Part shown: one piece after another, positions 26,541 through 35,554 of the stretch | How the letters are laid out: the number at the start of each line of letters is the position of its first letter | Numbering within the stretch: the stretch's first letter is position 1 | Source of the DNA: Gammaproteobacteria bacterium | GTDB taxonomy: Bacteria; Pseudomonadota; Gammaproteobacteria; Xanthomonadales; SZUA-36 | Length of the DNA: 64,000 bases | Reading direction: 5' to 3' | Assembly (NCBI GenBank): GCA_030428105.1 | Contig: JAUIBE010000002.1 | Location: 124,001-188,000 of the forward strand | Translations under genes and position numbers: made by a program | The notes under the pieces: model-generated | The model's input: only the letters and a program-made list of their open reading frames with translations | Told to the model about the DNA's origin: nothing | Databases searched by the model: none

Positions 26541-27479
26541 ATGAACAGCAATACCCAGCCACTCGACGACAACACCCGCGCCCGCATCGAGGCGATGGTC
26601 AACGACAACCGCGTGATGCTTTTTATGAAAGGCACGCGCCAACAGCCGATGTGCGGCTTTTCGGCCAAGACCGTTTCCGCGCTCGACAGCCTGATGGGCG
26701 AGTACGCCACCTTCAACGTGCTGGAAGACCCGGATATCCGCGAGGGCATCAAGGTCTACGGCGAGTGGCCGACCATCCCGCAGCTCTACATCGACGGCGA
26801 ACTGGTGGGCGGCTGTGACATCGTCACTGGCATGTTCAACAGCGGCGAGCTGCACCAGATGCTGGGCCTGGAAGCGCCCGACCGCACCCCGCCGACGGTA
26901 CACATCACCGACCAGGCGGCCAACATGATTCGCGAGGCGATGCAGGGCCACCCCGGCATAGGCCTTCACTTCCAGGTGGACGCCGGCTGGAACGCCCAGC
27001 TCAACCTCGCACCGGCGCAGGGCGATGAAATTCGCGCCACTTCCAACGGCATCGACGTGTTGATGGACATCGCCACCGCGCAGCGCGCCCGCGATGCCAA
27101 AATCGACTGGGTAGAGTCGGTGCACGGCGACGGCCTGGGCGTGGAGCTGCCCATGGCGCCCCCGCCGGTGAAACAGATGTCAGTGCAGGAACTGGCCGAA
27201 CGGCTGGGTTCCGATGGCATCCTGCTGGTGGACGTGCGCGGCGCCGATGAGCGCGAGCGCGCAGTGATCGAGCCTTCTATCCTGCTGGATAAGGACACGC
27301 TGGCGGAACTCGAAGCCAAACCCAAGGACAGCGAGATCGCGTTTTACTGCCACACCGGCAAACGCAGCCAGGGCGTCGCCGAGCATTTCCGCAAGCAGGG
27401 TTTCACCAACGTGATCAACGTGGCCGGCGGCATTGACGCCTGGTCAAAGGAAGTCGATTCCAGCGTGCCGCTTTACTAG
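26541..27479 (+). CDS. Monothiol glutaredoxin (Grx4-type) fused to A-type-like and rhodanese domains
   Basis: 312 residues from the ATG at 26541. Residues 1-105 are a Grx4/GrxD-type monothiol glutaredoxin: 'VMLFMKGTRQQPMCGFS' with the CGFS active site at 38-41, 'WPTIPQLYIDGELVGGCDI' glutathione-binding loop. Residues ~110-200 resemble an IscA/HesB beta fold ('VHITDQAANMIREAMQG...') but lack the three cluster-binding Cys. Residues ~205-312 are a rhodanese domain with catalytic Cys270 in 'YCHTGKRSQGVAEH'. CGFS glutaredoxins store and deliver [2Fe-2S] clusters, so the fusion links cluster handling to sulfur transfer. It is a single gene with a normal ribosome-binding context. Confidence 0.9.
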   Translation: MNSNTQPLDDNTRARIEAMVNDNRVMLFMKGTRQQPMCGFSAKTVSALDSLMGEYATFNVLEDPDIREGIKVYGEWPTIPQLYIDGELVGGCDIVTGMFNSGELHQMLGLEAPDRTPPTVHITDQAANMIREAMQGHPGIGLHFQVDAGWNAQLNLAPAQGDEIRATSNGIDVLMDIATAQRARDAKIDWVESVHGDGLGVELPMAPPPVKQMSVQELAERLGSDGILLVDVRGADERERAVIEPSILLDKDTLAELEAKPKDSEIAFYCHTGKRSQGVAEHFRKQGFTNVINVAGGIDAWSKEVDSSVPLY

Positions 27480-27503
27480 GCGGCGCGCGAAACTGCAAAG
27501 CGC

Positions 27504-28271
27504 CTAGCTGAACTCCGCCACCGCCGGGGCGTGGTCTGAAGGCCGCTCCTGGCGGCGCGGTTCAATGTCCACGTAGCTGGCGGTGCAGCGCTCCTTGAGT
27601 GAGTCCGAAGCCAGCACCAGGTCGATGCGCAGGCCCATCTTCCTGCGAAAAGCGTTCATCCGGTAATCCCACCAGCTATAAACCCCCTCTTCCTGCTCAA
27701 ACAGCCGGAAAGTGTCGCTCAGGCCTAGGTCCAGGATGGCTTTGAGCGCGTCGCGCTCGGGCGTGCTGCAGAGGATTTTCTCGTTCCAGGCTTCCGGGTC
27801 ATGCACGTCGCGGTCGTCCGGCGCAATATTGAAATCGCCCAGCACCACCACGTTCTCGTGCTGAGACAGTTCATCCTTGATCCAGGCCGTGACGCATTCC
27901 AGCCAGTGCAGCTTGTAGGCGAATTTCTCCGAGCCCACTTCGCTGCCGTTGACCACGTACAGGTCAATCACGCGGATGTCGCCGATGGTGGCGGCCAGGA
28001 TGCGGCGCTGGGGATCATCCAGCCCGGGAATGTCGGTCACCGGGTCGGTGGCCGGCTCGCGGCTGAGAATGGCGACGCCGTTGTAGGTTTTCTGCCCCGA
28101 GAACACGCTGTGGTAGCCAGCTTCCCTGAGTTCTTCCGCGGGAAACTTCTCGTCGACCAGCTTGGTTTCCTGCAAGGCAAGAACGTCCGGCTGCGCCGCC
28201 TGGCACCAGGCCAGCACATGCGGCAAACGGACGTTCAGCGAATTAACGTTCCACGAGGCTATCTTGGTCAT
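27504..28271 (-). CDS. xthA: Exodeoxyribonuclease III
   Basis: 255 residues of the ExoIII/AP-endonuclease family. Motifs are 'IASWNVNSLNVRLPHV', 'LALQETKLVDEKFP' (metal-binding Glu), 'DLYVVNGSEVGSEKF', 'VVLGDFNIAPDDRDVHDPE', 'WWDYRMNAFRRKMGLRIDLVLAS' and the terminal 'RPSDHAPA' with catalytic His. It cuts abasic sites and digests 3' ends in base-excision repair. The gene is 3 bases downstream of prlC on the same strand and probably shares its transcript. Confidence 0.93.
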   Translation of the reverse strand: MTKIASWNVNSLNVRLPHVLAWCQAAQPDVLALQETKLVDEKFPAEELREAGYHSVFSGQKTYNGVAILSREPATDPVTDIPGLDDPQRRILAATIGDIRVIDLYVVNGSEVGSEKFAYKLHWLECVTAWIKDELSQHENVVVLGDFNIAPDDRDVHDPEAWNEKILCSTPERDALKAILDLGLSDTFRLFEQEEGVYSWWDYRMNAFRRKMGLRIDLVLASDSLKERCTASYVDIEPRRQERPSDHAPAVAEFS

Positions 28272-28274
28272 GTC

Positions 28275-30323
28275 TCAGGAATTATCAGCCTCAAGGCCGT
28301 AGCTTTCCAGTAGCGGCCCCGAATCGGGCGCGCGGCCGCGAAACGCCATGAAGGATTCCAGCGCCGGGCGGGAAGCGCCAACGGCCAGGATTTCCTTGCG
28401 CAATTGCGCGCCGGCCTCCGGGTTGAACACACCGGCTTCGCAGAAACGCCCCCAGGCGTCGGCCGCCAGTTCCTCGGCCCACAGGTAGCTGTAGTAACCG
28501 GCCGAATAGCCGCCACCGAAGATATGACTGAAGCCGTTAAGGAAGCGGTTTTCAGGCGGCACAGGCACCACCGCCACCTCGGCGCGCACCCCTTCAAGCA
28601 CCGCTAGCGGGTCGGGGGGCGCATCCGGATCAAACTGGCTGTGCAGGCGCAGGTCCACCAGCGCGTATTCCAACTGCTTGACCAGCACCAGGGCCTTTTG
28701 GAAGGTGCGGCCGCGGCGCATCCGCTTGCGCAACTCATCGGGCAATGACTCGCCGGTGCTGAAATGACGCGCAAAACGGGCCAGGAATTCGTCTCCCCAA
28801 CCCCAGTTTTCAAACAACTGGCTGGGCAACTCAACCGCATCCCACTCGACATTGTTGATGCCGTTGATCTGCGGCCAATCCACCGTCGTGAGCAGGTGAT
28901 GGAAGCAGTGACCCGCCTCGTGCAGCAGGGTCAGTGCCTCGTCGTGGGTCAGCAGGCTCGGCTGGCCTTCCACCGGCGCCGGAAAATTGCACACCAGTTG
29001 GGCAATGGGCATTTGAACCCCTTCCGGCCTGCGGCGCCGCGAGCGGCACACATCCATCCATGCGCCGCCGCGCTTGCCGGAGCGCACGTAGAGATCCATG
29101 TAGATGCCGGCAAAACGCTCGCCCGTGCTGTTTTCCAGCCAGTAAAAGCGGGCGTCCTCGTGCCAGGTGGGAATGCTTTGGTCGTGAACCAGGCGCAGGC
29201 CGAAGAGCTGCTCGACCACGAACTGCAGGCCTTGCAGCATACCGTCCAGCGGGAAATAGGGCTTGAGCATTTCGTCGGAAAGGTCCAGCTCTTCATGCCG
29301 CAACCGCTCAGACCAGAAAGCAATGTCCCAGGCCTGCAGTGGCAACTCGGCGCCCTTGCTGGCAGCGAACTCGCTCAAGGCATCAAGCTGTGCCTGCGCC
29401 GCCGGCCTGGCGCGTTCGGCCAACTCATGAACGAAAGATTCCACTTCCTGGCGATCCGCCGCCATCCGGGTGGCCAGCGCGTAATCCACGAACTGGTCGA
29501 AACCCAGCAGCCTGGCCAGGCGATAGCGCAACTCGAGAATTTCCAGCATCAACGGCGCATTGTCGAAAGCTTCACCGCCCGGACCCTTGGCCGAGGCCCT
29601 GGTGTTATAGGCGAGGTAAACCTCGTGACGCAGCGCCCGGTCTTCGGCGTGGGTCATCACCGCGTTGAACGCGGGAAAGCCCAGGTCGATGAGCCAGCCA
29701 TCCAGGTCCCTGGCGCGCGCCAGCCCGGCCAGCATGGCAAGCTCGGACTCCGGCAACCCTGAAAGGCGCTCGCTGGTCTCGAGGTGCATCTGCCAGGCCT
29801 CGGTGGAATCAAGCAGGTTCTGCGCAAAACGTGCGCCGAGGTCGCTCAAGCGCAGGACGATTTCGCGATACTCGGCTTTCTCGGCCTCGGGCAAATCGAC
29901 GCCGGCCAGGTGGAAGTCGCGCAGCTCGAGTTCCACCACGCGCTGCTGTTCTGCGGACAACAGGGCGAATGCTTCCGACTTGCGCAATCGGCTGTAGGCG
30001 GCCTGTAGCGCCGTGTTTTGCTGGCGCCAGCTCGAAAATTCGGTCAGTAGCGCCAGGCAGTCGTTGTACGCAGCGCGCAGTTCGTCGTTGTCCGCCACCG
30101 CGTGCAGGTGCGAAAGCGCGCCCCAGTAGCGCTCCAGCGAGTCGTTGCTGGAAATTTCATCGTCCACCAGGTTCCAACCCGGCGCCGCTTCGCCTTCCAG
30201 GTGGCGGGTGATTGCGCTGCGGCAGTCGGCGAGCAACTGCTCCACCATCTGCTTTGCCTCCAGGGGCTGAATGGCCTCGTAATCGGGCAGGTCGGCGATG
30301 TGTTTGAGTGTGTTTTCTTGCAT
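28275..30323 (-). CDS. prlC: Oligopeptidase A
   Basis: 682-residue M3 metallopeptidase from the ATG at 30323, which follows CAGGAAAT; the frame continues open upstream to 30482 without a better start. The zinc site is 'HEAGHCFHHLL' (HExxH). Other family blocks include 'LYVRSGKRGGAWMD', 'NFPAPVEGQPSLLTHDEALTLLHE' and 'FLARFARHFSTGESLP'. It degrades peptides in the cytoplasm, including signal peptides and products of Lon/Clp. It is divergent from dgkA, with about 115 bases between them. Confidence 0.93.
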   Translation of the reverse strand: MQENTLKHIADLPDYEAIQPLEAKQMVEQLLADCRSAITRHLEGEAAPGWNLVDDEISSNDSLERYWGALSHLHAVADNDELRAAYNDCLALLTEFSSWRQQNTALQAAYSRLRKSEAFALLSAEQQRVVELELRDFHLAGVDLPEAEKAEYREIVLRLSDLGARFAQNLLDSTEAWQMHLETSERLSGLPESELAMLAGLARARDLDGWLIDLGFPAFNAVMTHAEDRALRHEVYLAYNTRASAKGPGGEAFDNAPLMLEILELRYRLARLLGFDQFVDYALATRMAADRQEVESFVHELAERARPAAQAQLDALSEFAASKGAELPLQAWDIAFWSERLRHEELDLSDEMLKPYFPLDGMLQGLQFVVEQLFGLRLVHDQSIPTWHEDARFYWLENSTGERFAGIYMDLYVRSGKRGGAWMDVCRSRRRRPEGVQMPIAQLVCNFPAPVEGQPSLLTHDEALTLLHEAGHCFHHLLTTVDWPQINGINNVEWDAVELPSQLFENWGWGDEFLARFARHFSTGESLPDELRKRMRRGRTFQKALVLVKQLEYALVDLRLHSQFDPDAPPDPLAVLEGVRAEVAVVPVPPENRFLNGFSHIFGGGYSAGYYSYLWAEELAADAWGRFCEAGVFNPEAGAQLRKEILAVGASRPALESFMAFRGRAPDSGPLLESYGLEADNS

Positions 30324-30438
30324 ATTTCCTGGTTCCGGCAGGCCGCTTCGGACCTGCAGCAAATAGCCGCGAATGGTAGCATGTCCGCCTCCTGTTTCAC
30401 CGCCCGGCAAGCCCGGAACAGTGCCAAAGGAACACATC

Positions 30439-30807
30439 ATGAAACCGGGCAAAACCGGCTTTGCACGCCTGATCGACGCCACCCGCTACTCGATGCGGGG
30501 CCTGCGCGCCTGTTTCGCCAACGAGGCCGCCTTCCGCCAGGAAGTTGCAGCGTTCCTGGTCCTGCTGCCACTTTCGTTCTTCGTCGCGCGCTCGGTGGTC
30601 CAGTGGCTGATCCTGGTGGGCCCACTGTTCCTGCTGCTCATCGTCGAGCTGCTCAACAGCGCGGTGGAATCGGTGGTCGACCGCATCGGCCACGAGCACC
30701 ACGAGCTCTCCGGCCGCGCCAAGGACATGGGTTCGGCAGCCGTGCTGCTGTGCCTGCTGCTGATCGGCGCCTGCTGGGGCGGCATCGCCTGGAGCAACTT
30801 CCTCTAG
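30439..30807 (+). CDS. dgkA: Diacylglycerol kinase
   Basis: 122 residues from the ATG at 30439 behind AAAGGAACACATC. Small trimeric membrane kinase with three helices. The family signature is 'FRQEVAAFLVLLPLSF' (catalytic-region Glu), then 'IVELLNSAVESVVDRIGHEHHELSGRAKDMGSAAV' with the ExxNxxxE motif. It rephosphorylates diacylglycerol left from periplasmic glucan or lipid A modification. Its 3' end overlaps the convergent MFS gene by 4 bases. Confidence 0.95.
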   Translation: MKPGKTGFARLIDATRYSMRGLRACFANEAAFRQEVAAFLVLLPLSFFVARSVVQWLILVGPLFLLLIVELLNSAVESVVDRIGHEHHELSGRAKDMGSAAVLLCLLLIGACWGGIAWSNFL

Positions 30808-32114
30808 CGCTGGCTGCGCTCCCGGTTCAGGTAAACGAACCACAGCGAACCCGCCAGCGACAAGGCAAACGGCAGGGCAAGCGCCCACGGCCCCAGGCTC
30901 GAATCCCAGGCTGCCAGGTATTGGTAGAACGCCACGCCCAGCAACGGCGCAATCAATCCACGAATACCCGTCAGGGTGACGTGAATCGACATGTACAGCG
31001 AGGCATGCGCGTCACTGCTGAAGTCGTTGTGCCCCAGGTTCCAGCCCAGTCGTCCGCCAGCCATCGCCACGCCCTGGAACATGGAGGCCGGCCACAGCAA
31101 CCAGGCCTGGTGGGAAATCGCCGCAAGCGCGAAAGCCAGGATGGCGGCGACGTAAAACCAGCAATGCACCCCGCGGTATTCAAAAATATGGCGCTTGTCC
31201 AGCAGGCGCGCCCAGGCGCCAATGGAAAGGCAAAGGAACACCAGCGGCAGCGAGGAAAGCACCAGTACCTGCACCAAACGGGGTATCTCGAACTGTTCGT
31301 TGAGGATGATGACCATCATCGGGATGACCATCAGGTTGCCGCTGCCAAACATCAGCATGCCGTACATGTAGCGGCGGAAATCGCGATCCTCGCGCAGCAC
31401 GTCACCTACCCGGTGCAAACCGGATCGCGTTTCAGCCAGTTGCGACTCGGCCAACTCGTTGCGAATCAGTTGGCCATGACGGCGCACCCGCGCGCTGCGG
31501 TAAACAAATGCAGCGGCCAGGATGGCGAAGGCGCCAAGCGGAAACAGGAATCGGTAACTGTCTGCCGACCAGTCCAGCGCCACGCCGATCAGGGCGCCAA
31601 ACGCCGCCATGATGACCGAGAACCAGCGCACCATGCGCGCGGTAACGCGGGCCCGCCAATCGCGTTGATAGTTGGCGCGCCACACCGCGGCGCGAACCGT
31701 CAGCACGCCGGACCAGGCCATGCGCGCCGCCACCGCCATCAGCGAGAACACCACCAGGCCAGCGACGCTGGGTCCGGGCACTGACATCACCAGCAGGCAC
31801 AGGGCCACCACCATCAGCAAGCGCGACAACACCATGATCTTGTCGCGCCCACTGGCCAGGGAAGCAAAAAAGAAACTGAACAGGTTGGCATAGGCCGGCG
31901 CACCGGCCACCAGCGCCACACAGAAGTTCAGCAGCACCGGCTGGGCAACGTCGGCAAACTGGTTCTTGACGATCACGCCCAGCAAGCCGCCCTCGAGGGC
32001 CGCCATGGCCAGGGCGCTCAGCGACCAGGTGGCCAGTTCCCTGGGCACCAACGCGGCTGCCATGCGCGGCAAGGCGCCCGCGCCACCGTTGGTGTTTTGC
32101 TCCGGCGCACTCAT
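30804..32114 (-). CDS. MFS-type transporter of unknown specificity
   Basis: 436 residues with ten to twelve membrane segments and a polar central loop ('RSARVRRHGQLIRNELAESQ'), the usual two-times-six organisation of the major facilitator superfamily. It lacks well-known sugar-porter or drug-exporter motifs. 'GGRLGWNLGHNDFSS' in the C-terminal half recurs in an uncharacterised proteobacterial MFS subgroup. No operon partner: convergent with dgkA and divergent from the small lipoprotein gene at 32193. Confidence 0.75.
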   Translation of the reverse strand: MSAPEQNTNGGAGALPRMAAALVPRELATWSLSALAMAALEGGLLGVIVKNQFADVAQPVLLNFCVALVAGAPAYANLFSFFFASLASGRDKIMVLSRLLMVVALCLLVMSVPGPSVAGLVVFSLMAVAARMAWSGVLTVRAAVWRANYQRDWRARVTARMVRWFSVIMAAFGALIGVALDWSADSYRFLFPLGAFAILAAAFVYRSARVRRHGQLIRNELAESQLAETRSGLHRVGDVLREDRDFRRYMYGMLMFGSGNLMVIPMMVIILNEQFEIPRLVQVLVLSSLPLVFLCLSIGAWARLLDKRHIFEYRGVHCWFYVAAILAFALAAISHQAWLLWPASMFQGVAMAGGRLGWNLGHNDFSSDAHASLYMSIHVTLTGIRGLIAPLLGVAFYQYLAAWDSSLGPWALALPFALSLAGSLWFVYLNRERSQR

Positions 32115-32192
32115 AACGTGGTGGAATACCCCGCTTCGAGTTGGGCTACAATGCCCGCATCTGATTTGCAGGGATTAGCGAGGGAGACATCC

Positions 32193-32621
32193 ATGTCAGG
32201 GCTCCGGGTACTCAGGTTTTCAGTCGTTTTGTTTGCATTCATGACCTTGTCGGGCTGTGTCACCGACACCGGCATCGACAAGAGCCGCGGTGAAGCACTA
32301 CAGCAGTACGCCGAGATGATTCGCTGGAACGAATGGGACGGCGCAGTCAACTTCATCGCCCCCGAGTACCTCGAAGAGAACCCGGTCACGCGGCTGGAAC
32401 TCGATCGCCTTCGCCTGTTCCGCGTCACCGGCTACACGGTGCGTTCAACCCAGCTTTACGACGAAGGCCGCACCGTCAGCCAGGTCGTAGATATCAGCCT
32501 GTTCCTCAAATCCAAGGCGGTCGAGCGGGTGATTACCGACCAGCAGGTTTGGCGCTACGACGAGGAAGTCCAGGGCTGGTTCCTGCACAGCGGCTTGCCC
32601 GACCCCACCCAGCGTTACTGA
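32193..32621 (+). CDS. Small lipoprotein of unknown function
   Basis: 142 residues from the ATG at 32193, behind AGGGAGA. Signal peptide with lipobox 'LSGC' (Cys22). The mature part is acidic with a mixed alpha/beta pattern ('EALQQYAEMIRWNEWDGAVNFIAPEYLEENP...VRSTQLYDEGRTVSQVVDISLFL'), which resembles NTF2-like cone-shaped folds. It is common as a conserved hypothetical in gammaproteobacteria. Convergent with sppA. Confidence 0.75.
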   Translation: MSGLRVLRFSVVLFAFMTLSGCVTDTGIDKSRGEALQQYAEMIRWNEWDGAVNFIAPEYLEENPVTRLELDRLRLFRVTGYTVRSTQLYDEGRTVSQVVDISLFLKSKAVERVITDQQVWRYDEEVQGWFLHSGLPDPTQRY

Positions 32622-32632
32622 GCCAGGGAAAC

Positions 32633-34480
32633 CTACTCGACGCGGCACCAGCAATGCGAGGCAATCGCCAGCCGTCCTGAATTCCGCGCCAGGAATCCAA
32701 GGTCCTGCTGGAAGCCAACCAGGATCTGCCCGGTGAGCGAGCGGGTCCAATCACTGAACAGCCCGCTGCGCACCACCACGCCGCCTGCCATTTCCAGCAG
32801 GAACATCTCGATGGCGCTGAGTTCGCTTTCCTCGTACTCGATGTCAAATTCCGTACCCAGCCCGGCAATGCGTCCGGCCGAATCAATCGACTGCTGCAGG
32901 GTGCCAACGTGGTCTACCAGGCCGCGCTCCAGCGCCTGGGCGCCGCTCCAGACGCGCCCTCCAGCCACTTCGCGGACTTCCTCGCTGGGCAGGCCGCGCG
33001 CCTCGGAAACAATCTCGATAAAGTCTTCGTAGGTGCGGTCCACGGTCACCCGATAGACGCGTTCCAGGTCCGGATGCATCGGCAGCGTGGGGTCAAACGC
33101 TCCTGCCAGCGGGGTAGTGGCGACACCGTCGGTGTGCACCCCGATACGATCCAGCGAGTTGTGTATTCTCGGCGCCAGGCCATACACGCCGATGGAACCC
33201 GTGATGGATGACGGCGCAGCCCAGATTTCATCGGCCGCCATGGCAATCCAGTAACCGCCCGAGGCGGCCACGTTGCCCATCGAAATCACCACCGTCTTGC
33301 CGGCATCCCGCATCGCCTGTAACTCGGCGCGAATCTTTTCTGACGAAGCGGCGTCTCCGCCCGGGCTGTCAATTCGCACCACCACGGCGGAAACGTCCTG
33401 GCGATGGGCCAGGGCGCGCAGGCGATCGACCGTGGCCTCGGAAGCAATGTAGCCGCGCTCGGCATAGCCAGGAACAATCTCTCCCTGGGCAACAACCACC
33501 GCCACTTTCTGCTGCGGCGCCGCTATCCCCTGCAGCGAAGTTGCCACCAGGTAATCTTCCACCGACACATGGCGAAAGCCCTCTTCATTGTGATCATGCG
33601 CACTGATGGCGGCCAGTTCCTGGAACGCCTCCGAACGCGTGACCAGGCGATCAACCAGGCCCATGTCCCTGGCGAGTACGGCAAAATCGCCATCCACCGC
33701 TTCAAGCCGGTCGGCAAACTGCTCCACTGCCTGGCTCAGGTCCTCGAGCGGAACGCCTCGCTGGCGTGAAACACCCTCCAGGTAGGATTGCCACAGGCTG
33801 CCCAGCCAGAACAGGTTGGCCTCGCGCGCCTCGGGCGACATGTCATCGCGAACGTAGGGCTCGCCGCCGGACTTGTACTCGCCGGCGCGGAACAGGCGCA
33901 CTTCCACCGAAAGCTTTTCCAGCGCCTCGCGGTAGTACTGGCGAAACACCGAGTAACCATCCAGCCAGACGCCGCCTTCCGGGTTCAGCCACACCTCGTC
34001 CGCCAGGGCGGCGAAGTAATACTGGTGCTGCCCAACCATGTCGCTGAAGGCAATCACCGGCTTGCCGGATTCGCGGAAATCGCGCACCGCGGCTTCCACT
34101 TCCTGCAGGGACGCCAGGCCAATGCCCCACATCAATGAAGGGTCCAGCACCAGGACATTGATGCGCGCATCGTTGGCGGCGCGGCGAATGCTGGTGACGA
34201 TATCGCGCAGGCGGGTTTCCATCACCCGGCCCTCGCTGGCCTTCTGGATGGCCTGGTCAAACGGCGTGCTGGTGTATTCCTCTACGACCCGCCCTACCGG
34301 CTGGACAACCAGCGCGCTGTTGGGCTGCACCACCAGGGTTTCACCCGACGACATCATGGTGCTGATAATCAGCAACACCAGGCCAAAGAACAGCAGGTTG
34401 AGAAACACCTTGCGCGCGCCATCGACGACGCGCCATACGCCCAGGAAAAAACCTGCTACTGGAGAACGTTCCCTTGTCAT
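32633..34480 (-). CDS. sppA: Signal peptide peptidase SppA (67K-type)
   Basis: 615 residues from the ATG at 34480, chosen because it gives an N-terminal membrane anchor ('VFLNLLFFGLVLLIISTMM') and an AGGA ribosome-binding site. It is the long, two-domain form as in E. coli. The catalytic Lys is in 'RAGEYKSGGEPYVRDDMS' in the N-terminal half and the nucleophile Ser in 'SMGNVAASGGYWIAM' in the C-terminal half. It is an inner-membrane serine peptidase that degrades cleaved signal peptides in the periplasm. It is divergent from pspA, with about 260 bases between them. Confidence 0.92.
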   Translation of the reverse strand: MTRERSPVAGFFLGVWRVVDGARKVFLNLLFFGLVLLIISTMMSSGETLVVQPNSALVVQPVGRVVEEYTSTPFDQAIQKASEGRVMETRLRDIVTSIRRAANDARINVLVLDPSLMWGIGLASLQEVEAAVRDFRESGKPVIAFSDMVGQHQYYFAALADEVWLNPEGGVWLDGYSVFRQYYREALEKLSVEVRLFRAGEYKSGGEPYVRDDMSPEAREANLFWLGSLWQSYLEGVSRQRGVPLEDLSQAVEQFADRLEAVDGDFAVLARDMGLVDRLVTRSEAFQELAAISAHDHNEEGFRHVSVEDYLVATSLQGIAAPQQKVAVVVAQGEIVPGYAERGYIASEATVDRLRALAHRQDVSAVVVRIDSPGGDAASSEKIRAELQAMRDAGKTVVISMGNVAASGGYWIAMAADEIWAAPSSITGSIGVYGLAPRIHNSLDRIGVHTDGVATTPLAGAFDPTLPMHPDLERVYRVTVDRTYEDFIEIVSEARGLPSEEVREVAGGRVWSGAQALERGLVDHVGTLQQSIDSAGRIAGLGTEFDIEYEESELSAIEMFLLEMAGGVVVRSGLFSDWTRSLTGQILVGFQQDLGFLARNSGRLAIASHCWCRVE

Positions 34481-34682
34481 CCGGATTCCTGCGATACCGC
34501 CAATAAACGAAACACCATTGTAAGTCATGGCCGCAACGCAGCGCGACGACCAGCCAACGCCTCGACCGACGAGCACAGCCGTTGGCGGCTTCCTCGCCAA
34601 TTTTGGGTGGATTTCACCACCCCCAGTGGCGTGAACTCCACCAGGGGATGATTAATGTGTTGTTTTTACTGTTTTTTTATTC

Positions 34683-34700
34683 TTGGCACGGATTCTGCAT
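34683..34700 (+). promoter_or_regulatory. Sigma-54 (RpoN) promoter of pspA
   Basis: TTGGCACGGATTCTGCAT matches the -24/-12 consensus TGGCACG-N4-TTGCW with one mismatch; GG and GC are separated by exactly 10 bases. It lies 40 bases before the pspA ATG. The T-rich stretch at 34653-34681 could bind IHF. In enterobacteria pspA is transcribed from a sigma-54 promoter under PspF, so position and pattern agree. Confidence 0.8.
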
Positions 34701-34739
34701 CTTGTACACCAGCACACTTAACACACAGGAGAACGATTG

Positions 34740-35459
34740 ATGGGCGCCATTTCCCGACTCAGATATGTCATCGCCGCCAACGTCAACGCCATGTTGGAGA
34801 AGGCGGAAAACCCGGAAAAGCTGCTGCGAGCACTGATCCGCGAGATGGAAGACGCCAGCGAAGACGCGCGCATGGCCTGCGCCGACCTTCTGGCCGAGCA
34901 ACAACACCTCGAACGCATCGAGGGGCAGCTCAGCAAGGAGCTCGACCAGTGGCAGCAACGCGCCGAGCGCGCTGTCACCGAAGGCCGCGACGACCTGGCG
35001 CGTTCCGCCCTGGCCGCCCGCCAGGAAACCGAACACCGCCACAACGCGGTGGTCCGCGACCAGGCCGAAGTGCGCGAGCGCGTCAGCCAGATGGAGCAGG
35101 ACATGGTCACGCTCAAGGGCAAGCTGGCCGATGCCAAGGTCAAGCTGAAGTCGCTCAACCGCGGCCCGGTTGCGGCGCCTGGCGCACCGCCCCGGGAAGA
35201 ACGCCTGTCTCCCACCGAGCGCAAGGTGCGTCGCGCCATGTCGCGCTTCGACCGGCTCGAGTCACAGGTTGAAAACCTGGAAGCGCGGGTGCGCTCCTAC
35301 GAGGTCGGCGGAAACCACCCGTCGGTGTGGGACGGCCCTGCCAAGGCAGACCCACAGGTCGAAGAAGAACTGGCCGCGATCAAGAGCCGGATCGACCGAA
35401 AATCGAACCAGCCCACCAGTAAACCGTCAGCGCAGGCAGACAGCCAGGTCGAGGCCTGA
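34740..35459 (+). CDS. pspA: Phage shock protein A (PspA/IM30 family)
   Basis: 239 residues from the ATG at 34740 behind AGGAGAACGATTG. The N-terminus 'MGAISRLRYVIAANVNAMLEKAENPEKLL' contains the amphipathic membrane-binding helix, followed by long coiled coils to residue ~145. The C-terminal region contains a Pro/Ala-rich hinge ('VAAPGAPPREE') and an extra acidic tail. In the family it binds and repairs stressed inner membranes and inhibits the PspF activator. No pspB, pspC or pspF lies nearby. Confidence 0.9.
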   Translation: MGAISRLRYVIAANVNAMLEKAENPEKLLRALIREMEDASEDARMACADLLAEQQHLERIEGQLSKELDQWQQRAERAVTEGRDDLARSALAARQETEHRHNAVVRDQAEVRERVSQMEQDMVTLKGKLADAKVKLKSLNRGPVAAPGAPPREERLSPTERKVRRAMSRFDRLESQVENLEARVRSYEVGGNHPSVWDGPAKADPQVEEELAAIKSRIDRKSNQPTSKPSAQADSQVEA

Positions 35460-35492
35460 GCAGGCGGCCAGTGCCTCGAGGGTGAACCTCGT

Positions 35493-35553
35493 TGCGCCTC
35501 CGTGGTCCGATGGGAGAGAATCTTCACAGATTGGATTCCGCCACGGAGGCGCA
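35493..35553 (+). promoter_or_regulatory. Inverted repeat that can mask the ribosome-binding site of the META gene
   Basis: Perfect 13-bp inverted repeat, TGCGCCTCCGTGG (35493-35505) and CCACGGAGGCGCA (35541-35553), with a 35-base spacer. The right arm contains the GGAGG ribosome-binding site and ends one base before the ATG at 35555. In RNA it would form a very stable hairpin blocking translation. Confidence 0.6.
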
Positions 35554-35554
35554 G

